Part shown: positions 23,810-29,669 of the stretch, one piece after another | How the letters are laid out: every line of letters begins with the position of its first letter | How positions within the stretch are numbered: position 1 is the first letter of the stretch | Notes under the pieces: model-generated | What the model saw: the letters and a program-made list of their open reading frames with translations, nothing else | What the model was told of the DNA's origin: nothing | Database searches by the model: none | Position numbers and translations under genes: made by a program | From: Bacillota bacterium | Lineage (GTDB): Bacteria > Bacillota > Clostridia > Oscillospirales > Acutalibacteraceae | Assembly (NCBI GenBank): GCA_023416955.1 | Contig: JAEZGM010000020.1 | Location: forward strand, 1-43,901 | DNA length: 43,901 bases | Direction of reading: 5' to 3'

Positions 23810-25492
23810 TTACTCCCGTGCGGCGCCGCACCCGCTGCCCGCGGATACTGCACTTTGACCCAGAAACGCTTCCGCCGCCTCTTTGCGCAGCTTGTACTTC
23901 TGCACTTTGCCGCTGGCGGTTACGGGGAATTCATCGACAAACCACACATATTTCGGGACTTTGTGACGCGCCATGTAGGAACGCACATATTCCCTCACTT
24001 CATCTTCCGTGAGCACGGCTCCGGATTTCAATATAATGCACGCAACCATTTCCTCCCCGTACTGTTTGTCGGGAACGCTGACAACCTGAACGTCTTTAAC
24101 GGCAGGGTGCCTGTACAGGAATTCCTCGATTTCTTTCGGGTAAATATTTTCACCGCCGCGGATAATCATGTCCTTGATTCTCCCCGTAATACGAAAATAC
24201 CCGTTTTCATCCATGACGGCAATATCGCCGGAGTGCAGCCAGCCGTCTTTGTCAATGACTTTCTGCGTTTCCTCCGGCATCTTGTAATAGCCCTTCATAG
24301 TGTTGTAGCCGCGCGAACAGAATTCACCGGGCATATTGGGCGGCAAGGTCTCCCCAGTAATCAAATCCACAACCTTCGCCTCGACCCCGGGCATCATTTT
24401 ACCCACCGTGCTGACGCGAAGCTCCAGCGAATCGTCCGTCGTGGTCATGGTACAGGCCGGGGAAGCCTCCGTTTCCCCGTAGGTGATGGTAATTTCCGTA
24501 GCGCCCATTTCCTCCACCACCTGGCGCATGACCTTTTCGGGGCACGGCGAACCCGCCATAATGCCGGTGCGCAGCTTCGGGAAATGATGATTTTGAAATT
24601 CTTTATGGTCAAGCACCGCAATGAACATCGCCGGAACCCCGTGCAGCGCGGTGCATTCCTCCTGCTCCAGCGCCTGCATGACCCATATGGGTCTGAAATA
24701 GTCCACCGGCACCATGGAAGCCGCGTGAGTCAGGCACGCCATGACCCCAAGCACCAAGCCGAAACAGTGGAACAGCGGCACGCAAATGCACAGCTTGTCG
24801 TCTTTGGTAAACCGCATGCAATCGCCGATGGCTTTTCCGTTATTGACAATATTGAAATGTGTCAGCATAACTCCTTTGGGAAAGCCCGTTGTCCCAGAAG
24901 TATACTGCATATTAATAATATCGTGCTCATTGAGCGATTTCTGTACTTTTTTGTATTCCCCGTCGCCAATGCTTTCCCCCATCTGATAAAGATTTGCAAA
25001 CGGCAGGGTACCCGGAACCTCTTTTTCCCCGACATAGACCACCGACTTCAGAAACGGCAGGTTAGGATCATTCAGCTCGCCCGGTTTACTGGTTTTCAAG
25101 CCGGGACAAAGCTGATTGATAATCTCAATATAATCGCAGTCCTTATATCCGTCGGTAAAGATGAGAACCTTCGAGTCCGACTGCTTCATCAAATATTCCA
25201 ATTCATAGATTTTATAGCTTGTATTGACCGTGACCAGAACAGCGCCGATTTTTGCCGTGGCAAACATGGTAATGAGCCATTCCGGCACATTGGTTGCCCA
25301 GATTGCAACATGATCGCCTTTCCGAACTCCCATCGCAAGCAGTCCCTTCGCGGCACGGTCGCATTCGTCGCGGAATTCGCGCCATGTTCGCCGGTAAGGC
25401 TGGGTAATATATTTTACGGCTTCCCTGTCGGGATACTCGCCCGCGACACGGTCCAAAAGGCCGCCAACAGTGTCGTGCATTGTTTCTATCAT
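23810..25492 (-). CDS. AMP-dependent acyl-CoA synthetase (fatty acid-CoA ligase family)
   Basis: This ATP-dependent ligase, by family, activates a carboxylic acid to an acyl-AMP and then to an acyl-CoA. The 560-aa protein has the adenylate-forming motifs MQYTSGTTGFPKGVMLTH (P-loop), ITYGETEASPA, GWLHSGDIAVMDENGYFRITGR, and DMIIRGGENIYPKEIEEFL. SGKVQKYKLRKEA carries the C-terminal lysine. No signal peptide. The start at 25492 has AAAGGA 7-8 nt before it. It is the first gene of the fab/acc operon, suggesting a role in feeding exogenous or recycled fatty acids or a FabH primer into the pathway (inference). Chain length is unknown. Confidence 0.88.
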   Translation of the reverse strand: MIETMHDTVGGLLDRVAGEYPDREAVKYITQPYRRTWREFRDECDRAAKGLLAMGVRKGDHVAIWATNVPEWLITMFATAKIGAVLVTVNTSYKIYELEYLMKQSDSKVLIFTDGYKDCDYIEIINQLCPGLKTSKPGELNDPNLPFLKSVVYVGEKEVPGTLPFANLYQMGESIGDGEYKKVQKSLNEHDIINMQYTSGTTGFPKGVMLTHFNIVNNGKAIGDCMRFTKDDKLCICVPLFHCFGLVLGVMACLTHAASMVPVDYFRPIWVMQALEQEECTALHGVPAMFIAVLDHKEFQNHHFPKLRTGIMAGSPCPEKVMRQVVEEMGATEITITYGETEASPACTMTTTDDSLELRVSTVGKMMPGVEAKVVDLITGETLPPNMPGEFCSRGYNTMKGYYKMPEETQKVIDKDGWLHSGDIAVMDENGYFRITGRIKDMIIRGGENIYPKEIEEFLYRHPAVKDVQVVSVPDKQYGEEMVACIILKSGAVLTEDEVREYVRSYMARHKVPKYVWFVDEFPVTASGKVQKYKLRKEAAEAFLGQSAVSAGSGCGAARE

Positions 25493-25549
25493 GATAAAAT
25501 CCTTTCTTCTCCGTCTTTCCCTGTGCAAATTCAAGTCTAAAGAAAGTCA

Positions 25550-25591
25550 CAAATCAAATTGCGCCGACTAAGCATCAGTACAATTGATTTG
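25550..25591. repeat. Inverted repeat in the leader of the fab/acc operon
   Basis: CAAATCAAATTG (25550-25561) and CAATTGATTTG (25581-25591) are inverted copies with one extra base in the first, separated by 19 nt. They lie between the predicted transcription start and the acyl-CoA synthetase gene, so they could be an operator pair or a leader RNA stem. Confidence 0.5.
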
Positions 25592-25650
25592 GGTCATATA
25601 TGAAGCAAGTATACTGTTTCATCATTACCAAATGAACTAGTTTTGATTAT

Positions 25651-25682
25651 TGTATTATACTATAATACATATATAATTTCAA
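25651..25682 (-). promoter_or_regulatory. Promoter of the fab/acc operon with overlapping palindrome
   Basis: On the minus strand TTGAAA (25677-25682) and TATAAT (25654-25659) are 17 nt apart. The perfect 19-bp palindrome TGTATTATAGTATAATACA (25651-25669) covers the -10 and the adjacent spacer. A protein bound there would block RNA polymerase. It does not match the FapR or FabT consensus as I know them. Confidence 0.65.
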
Positions 25683-25900
25683 CATTACAAAACCTTCAAA
25701 CTGTCATAAACCAGATGACATGGTTTTAAAAACAAGTATGCGTTGCAGTCTAATTGAACTTGAATCACAGCCATCCATCGGCCCAAAGTACCTCATTTTA
25801 AGTTTTATTTCCAGTATTGTCCTTTTTCCTAAAAAAATGCAAAGCGTTCTTTCAAATCAATTTTGTTCTGTGCCAAGCAGAGATCGCGGTTCCAATATTT

Positions 25901-25985
25901 AATTTGAAGTTCAAAACAATTTTCATAACTTTTGTATTTTATCAAAAAATCAGCAAATTGTCAATATAATTTGAAGTTCAAAACA
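25901..25985. repeat. Two copies of a palindromic 18-bp repeat
   Basis: AATTTGAAGTTCAAAACA occurs at 25901-25918 and again at 25968-25985. Each contains the perfect palindrome TTTGAAGTTCAAA, and each is preceded by CAATAT. The spacing is 67 bp centre to centre. They look like protein-binding sites or the remains of a small duplication, about 250-330 bp upstream of the fab operon promoter. Confidence 0.65.
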
Positions 25986-26087
25986 TTGTAGAAACCTGTC
26001 GCAATTTGAAGCAGAGCGTAAATCATCTGTGCCCTCTCTGTTTGCGGTGTAATTTTTCGTGGAAATTTTGGCGTGAAATACAGATGA

Positions 26088-26180
26088 CGGGTATCCGAAA
26101 CCGGGTATCCCGCCATTCACAGTTTCAATTTGAAATCGAAGCAGCCGGTCATTCAGCAAGTGCACGAAAGCCTTATTAAC
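26088..26180. repeat. Degenerate repeat, copy 1
   Basis: This stretch shares blocks such as CCGGGTATCCCGCCATT...CAGTTTC with 29577-29668 (CCGGGTGCCCCGCCATT...CGTTTC), in the same orientation and followed by further weak similarity. Translated on the minus strand both copies give similar but interrupted peptides, so they may be remnants of the same coding or mobile sequence. Confidence 0.45.
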
Positions 26181-26251
26181 TCGTTATATGAATCTTTACT
26201 CATTTCATTGACCTTCTGTGAATTATATAAATAATCCAAGATTCGTATTAG

Positions 26252-26408
26252 GCCCTGTTTAAAAATTAAAAACCGACGGATTTTCGAGATGAAATTGTGC
26301 CCGACAAGGAAAAAAGCGCAGGAATACTTTCCGTATTGCGAGCATTTTTGACGCGGCTGGACGTAACTTTAACCGAAATAGACTGACTTTGCATTTATTA
26401 AACAAGGC
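26252..26408. mobile_element. MITE-like element with ~16-bp terminal inverted repeats
   Basis: The left end GCCCTGTTTAAAAATTA (from 26252) and the right end TTTATTAAACAAGGC (to 26408) are imperfect inverted repeats, with two to three differences, bounding about 157 bp. There is no ORF inside. The flanking bases do not give a clear target duplication. This is the form of a non-autonomous transposon whose transposase lies elsewhere. Confidence 0.5.
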
Positions 26409-26438
26409 ATAGTCCATAATCCACCAATAAGCCGAAAG

Positions 26439-27029
26439 CTAGATATGAGCTTTCCATTGACATTCAGTGAGAATCAAATTGCTAAAACACGCCTTGAACG
26501 ATGATTCCTCCGGGCTGCAAGCATAGATGCCAAATCTAATCTTTCCAGCTCCATCCCACAAGTGGCAGACACGCATTTGCTTGAACGTAACACCATCTGT
26601 ACTGCATTCAATGCAATAGTCGCTTTCTCTGCGGCTCAAGCGGTACCACATTTCCTTGATTTCGGAAGATATATCTGTTGTCGCCCAATCAGAATACCCA
26701 TGATTTGTTACAACACTGCCCAAACGCTGATACTTCTCATTTTCATACTCAATGGAAGCTTTCAGCCAATTTTCACTGTCCAAGTACAGAACTATACCGC
26801 ACTGGTCAAAACGATGTTTGCTTTCAAAAGAAGTTTTTACCAGAAAGGAAAAATATCGTTCTTCCGTTTCCATTTGCAACACGGGAGCATTGTCATTCTG
26901 GAAGCCATAGTAAGTACGCTGCCACAGATCTGTATTGGGAATGGTATGTATCTCAACAAAGTCTTTCTGTATAGAAAAATCATTTGGCTTTCGTATCCAC
27001 ACGAATTGTTTTAAATCTATAGGTTTCAT
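26439..27029 (-). CDS. DUF1349 domain-containing protein
   Basis: The 196-aa cytoplasmic protein belongs to the DUF1349 family (a concanavalin/laminarin-like beta-sandwich fold). Matching segments are NDFSIQKDFVEIHTIPNTDLWQRTYYGF, CGIVLYLDSENWLKASIEYEN, VVTNHGYSDWAT and IRFGIYACSPEE. No catalytic residues are established for the family; related domains bind or act on sugars. The start has GGAG about 10 nt upstream. It stands alone in accessory DNA and its partners cannot be inferred. Confidence 0.82.
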   Translation of the reverse strand: MKPIDLKQFVWIRKPNDFSIQKDFVEIHTIPNTDLWQRTYYGFQNDNAPVLQMETEERYFSFLVKTSFESKHRFDQCGIVLYLDSENWLKASIEYENEKYQRLGSVVTNHGYSDWATTDISSEIKEMWYRLSRRESDYCIECSTDGVTFKQMRVCHLWDGAGKIRFGIYACSPEESSFKACFSNLILTECQWKAHI

Positions 27030-27374
27030 AGTATTATTTCTCCATAAATTTCAGTTTATCAATTGGACGAGTTATATAAATAGTCAGCAGTTCCCAACAA
27101 AGTTTGTTTTTATTATAACATTCGTAATGGTTTGGTTCAATAGGATTTACGCAAGCGTTATCGTTATATTGCATATCGCAGATGCTCCCGGGATGTGCAC
27201 TGCCATAAACGAGGGCAGCCTTAACTATGTATTGCAAATGAGATTCAGGTGTTCAATAACCCTGAAAATTCCCCGTGGGGAAAGGTTCAGACCGGCGACG
27301 CGCTCTGCCCCGGTACACAGCGCCGAATGCTGAAAGGCACGGGATGTGAATTACACCCCGCGCTTTCCTAATGA
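27030..27374. other. Intergenic stretch without a supported gene
   Basis: This region lies between the DUF1349 start and the DUF1062 end, both on the minus strand. A 67-codon minus-strand frame (27034-27237) begins with TTG but has no ribosome binding site or recognisable product. I see no clear terminator or promoter here. Confidence 0.5.
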
Positions 27375-27926
27375 CTATCGGATTTCAATGACAATTTTGC
27401 CCGCAAGTTTGCATTTTTTCAAGTTTTGCCCCGAAGTACAAAGAATTCTTCCATCTTCGCATAACCTGTCAAGTTGGCTTCGGGAAATACCGAGTTTTTC
27501 CCGAATAGCTGTTGCCGCCTTGTATTCGGCGGGCCACTCGGCAGTCAGTTCGACACAAACCGGCTCTGTGAAATCAATCTTTTCGCCTGGAATTTCAATT
27601 TCCGGAATTCCCGGTTCAGCACCATTCTTTTTAAGCAGCGACGCATCCGTCGCATAGCGTATTGCCAGTTCTCCGTCATTTGCGTGAAATCCTTGAAGCA
27701 AATCAGGCGGCAGCGCACGCGGATTAACACGGGACATGATCGTACAATTCCATGTCGTATCGCAGTTCTGGCATTTGAAGATCAGCCAGACATCCAGAGC
27801 TTTCTGTTGCGCATTCACCCGAAAAAGGCCGCTGGAGGCAAAGGTAGTCCTGGCACCGCAATGCTTGCAGTACCTAACCGCTGTCGGCGCACTGAGATAA
27901 CGCGCCGTCCATATTATTTTTTTCAA
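27375..27926 (-). CDS. DUF1062 domain-containing protein
   Basis: The 183-aa protein has two CxxC pairs, CKHCG near residue 20 and CQNC near residue 52, suggesting an N-terminal zinc ribbon. A helical C-terminal part containing AIREKLGISRSQLDRLCEDGRI resembles a helix-turn-helix. The overall pattern fits the DUF1062 family of Firmicutes, which has no established function. The start is taken as the TTG at 27926, which has GGAAGGA 9 nt upstream and gives M-KKIIWTARYLSAP, rather than the TTG at 27959. It may be regulated by the structured RNA upstream if that RNA is a leader. Confidence 0.75.
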   Translation of the reverse strand: MKKIIWTARYLSAPTAVRYCKHCGARTTFASSGLFRVNAQQKALDVWLIFKCQNCDTTWNCTIMSRVNPRALPPDLLQGFHANDGELAIRYATDASLLKKNGAEPGIPEIEIPGEKIDFTEPVCVELTAEWPAEYKAATAIREKLGISRSQLDRLCEDGRILCTSGQNLKKCKLAGKIVIEIR

Positions 27927-28005
27927 ATATAATTTTCCTTCCTGTAGTGAGCGTTTCAATCAGGAAGGAGCTAAAAGGCGGACTGTAAACATGAAGATTT
28001 CTCAT
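27874..28005 (-). CDS. Possible 43-aa small protein or leader peptide
   Basis: On the minus strand an ATG at 28005 is preceded by a strong AGGGGGAAAA site and opens a 43-codon frame (starting MRNLHVYSPPFSS). It ends inside the DUF1062 gene in another frame. It lies just after the terminator of the structured RNA. Good initiation signals but no recognisable family; it could couple translation to DUF1062 or be chance. Confidence 0.3.
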   Translation of the reverse strand: MRNLHVYSPPFSSFLIETLTTGRKIIFEKNNMDGALSQCADSG

Positions 28006-28023
28006 AAGTTTTCCCCCTACGCA

Positions 28024-28250
28024 TAAAAAGAAGCCGCGTCAAGGTATAGATACCCTAACGCGGCTTTCCGGTTTTTCAAAATTGCAGCCAATAACGGCTT
28101 TGAATCCAAACCAAAAATCCGGCAATATCCATTAACCCATAAAATTGCCTAACACAAACAAGCTGCGCGACACGCAGCGAGTTTTACAAGGCATATTCCT
28201 TTGATTAACGGATTGTAGACATTGGTAATCTCCCATCGGTTTGGATTCCG
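28024..28250 (-). ncRNA. Structured small RNA with 6S-RNA-like architecture
   Basis: A ~227-nt transcript is bounded by a consensus promoter and an intrinsic terminator. The stem arms GAATCCAAACC and GGTTTGGATTC (28238-28248 and 28102-28112) close the fold. Inside, AUCCGUUAAUC pairs with GGUUAAUGGAU over 11 bp (with G-U pairs). Between these two helices is an internal bubble of about 24 and 14 nt. The apical part continues with GCCU/AGGC and ends in GCTGCG-loop-CGCAGC. A rod with a central bubble is the shape of 6S RNA. The terminator stem is AAGCCGCGT/ACGCGGCTT at 28031-28069, followed by CTTTTT. Alternatives are another sRNA, or an attenuated leader of the DUF1062 gene 98 nt downstream. Confidence 0.6.
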
Positions 28251-28256
28251 AATACC

Positions 28257-28285
28257 AGTATATATATGGAGAGATTTATTGTCAA
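28257..28285 (-). promoter_or_regulatory. Promoter of the structured RNA
   Basis: On the minus strand a perfect TTGACA (28280-28285) and TATACT (28257-28262) are separated by 17 nt. Transcription should start near 28250, just before the first stem arm. Confidence 0.8.
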
Positions 28286-28341
28286 CATTTTTCAAGGTGA
28301 TCTCATGGTTTATGTGAAGTTACGACGTACAGGCTTAGATT

Positions 28342-28498
28342 AAGCTGATTAAAGAGTGTGTTTCCGTTAACAGCCTTGGCCGAGCGACGGTGCTCCCGCT
28401 CATCGACTATGTGGAACATGCATAAGCTGACGGACGAAAACGGTCATAAAATCCGGAGCATTCATATCGAATACAATTTCGTGGGTCTGTTAATCTGA
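28342..28498 (+). pseudogene. Remnant of a serine-recombinase C-terminus (DUF4368-like)
   Basis: Two reading frames give pieces that join into one recognisable end: KLIKECVSVNSLGRATVLPLIDYVE, then, after a frameshift near 28420, KLTDENGHKIRSIHIEYNFVG up to a stop at 28496-28498. The last piece resembles the C-terminus of large serine recombinases from conjugative transposons (usual form VHE..D.D G..R..I.I.Y.FVG). Only about 50 codons remain, with a stop just upstream, so it is non-functional. Confidence 0.5.
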
Positions 28499-28604
28499 TG
28501 CGCAATCCCTGTTTTACAAATAAAGCACACTTTTTAAAATGCTTGGACACGGCTCCCGTGATGGCCCCTCTAACAGGGTTTCCAAAACAACCAGCCGCTG
28601 AAAC

Positions 28605-29369
28605 TCATTCATAGCGCTTCCCCGCATAAACCATCGGCACAAAAACGCCAAGGCTGGCGAGCAGAATGAAATACAGCCTGCCCGCAGCCCACACAGCGGG
28701 AAAAAAGTGGCTGACAGCCAGGTAAAGCAGCGGGAACAGCACAAGAACCGCCAGTATCCACAAACGGCCGACGCGCAGGATATGGGGCCAGTTGCTGTTG
28801 TTAAAATGAACGCCGGCTATGTTCATTCGAAATACCCCGTCAGTGTAAAAACTGATTTTATTCTCATCATAATAGGCGGGCAGAGTTTCCTTCGCAAACA
28901 GACATAACCAAGCTCCAAACAAAAGAAAAAGCAATTCAATAATAAAAATATTTTCGGATAACTCATTCAAAGAGTACCCCAACCCATAAAGCAGCGCACA
29001 TTCCAAGACAGAAACCGCCGCACAGATAAAATACCCAAGGCTGTACCGTCTGCGCTGCCGCCTTCTCTGCTGCTTCTCCTTTTCGGAAATCTCAATCGTT
29101 CCGGTTACCAATTTTTCAACCTCTTGTATGTTCAGGCTTTCCGGTTCCTCAATGCGCTGTCCGCTCAGCAATTCCGTGATTGTCACGCCAAGCAGACCGG
29201 CAAGCGGAGTAAACAGTGAAATATCCGGCATACTTAATCCGCGTTCCCATTTGCTGACAGCCTTATCTGAAATAAATAGTTTCTGTGCCAGCTGTTTCTG
29301 TGTAAAGCCTTTTTGTTTTCGTAGCAGTACTAAAAACACACCGAATTTCTCATTGTCAATTTCATACAT
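28605..29369 (-). CDS. XRE-family regulator fused to a membrane domain
   Basis: The 254-aa protein has an N-terminal Cro/CI-type helix-turn-helix at about residues 8-62: LRKQKGFTQKQLAQKLFISDKAVSKWERGLSMPDISLFTPLAGLLGV, broken by no gaps. A basic linker (KEKQQRRRQRRRY) and then four hydrophobic helices follow. This layout is common in clostridial regulators that sense something at the membrane. The ATG at 29369 follows a GGGGGTG site; earlier in-frame starts have no support. Targets are unknown; no linked transporter is seen. Confidence 0.82.
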   Translation of the reverse strand: MYEIDNEKFGVFLVLLRKQKGFTQKQLAQKLFISDKAVSKWERGLSMPDISLFTPLAGLLGVTITELLSGQRIEEPESLNIQEVEKLVTGTIEISEKEKQQRRRQRRRYSLGYFICAAVSVLECALLYGLGYSLNELSENIFIIELLFLLFGAWLCLFAKETLPAYYDENKISFYTDGVFRMNIAGVHFNNSNWPHILRVGRLWILAVLVLFPLLYLAVSHFFPAVWAAGRLYFILLASLGVFVPMVYAGKRYE

Positions 29370-29669
29370 AAGACGCACCCCCTGCGGATATTGTAAGCCA
29401 TAGCGCGAATTAAGGCAACCGACCAGCGGTAGAATCCGCTGTTTTCCTGTCATTTTTACTATCCGCCACTGATTTCGGCTATGGGCGGTTACGCACAGCA
29501 CAAAACATGACTGGCAAGCAGAACCACTTGCCATGGAAAGATGAGCTTGAGGCAGCTGATAAAAGCTTAACACAAATGGCGGAGTACCCTGTACCGGGTG
29601 CCCCGCCATTTCACGTTTCTATTTATAATCGGTGCGGCCGGCCGTTTACCGAGTGCCGCAAACCCACAT
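29370..29669. other. Intergenic stretch between the XRE gene and the GH35 gene
   Basis: It contains no supported gene. A hairpin with AATGGCGG/CCGCCATT ends lies at about 29575-29612, inside the second copy of the degenerate repeat (29577-29668). This hairpin, about 60 bp past the GH35 stop, could help to terminate that operon. Confidence 0.45.
29577..29668. repeat. Degenerate repeat, copy 2
   Basis: Related to 26088-26180 through CCGGGT.(C/T)CCCGCCATT and CGTTTC-type blocks and weaker downstream similarity. It lies immediately 3' of the GH35 gene. Confidence 0.45.

Larger units (their letters stand above)
25683..26438. other. Gene-poor stretch with repeats and a MITE-like element
   Basis: Within these ~750 bp no ORF has both a ribosome binding site and a recognisable product. 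The stretch holds two copies of a palindromic 18-mer (25901-25985), a degenerate repeat also found near 29.6 kb (26088-26180) and a MITE-like element (26252-26408). The rest shows nothing I can name. Confidence 0.6.

Noticed and set aside
25720..25902. 60-codon plus-strand frame in the gene-poor stretch
   Set aside because: No ribosome binding site and low-complexity AT-rich composition; no family resemblance on either strand.
27034..27237. 67-codon minus-strand frame upstream of DUF1349
   Set aside because: TTG start without a ribosome binding site, no recognisable product, no sign of an operon link.
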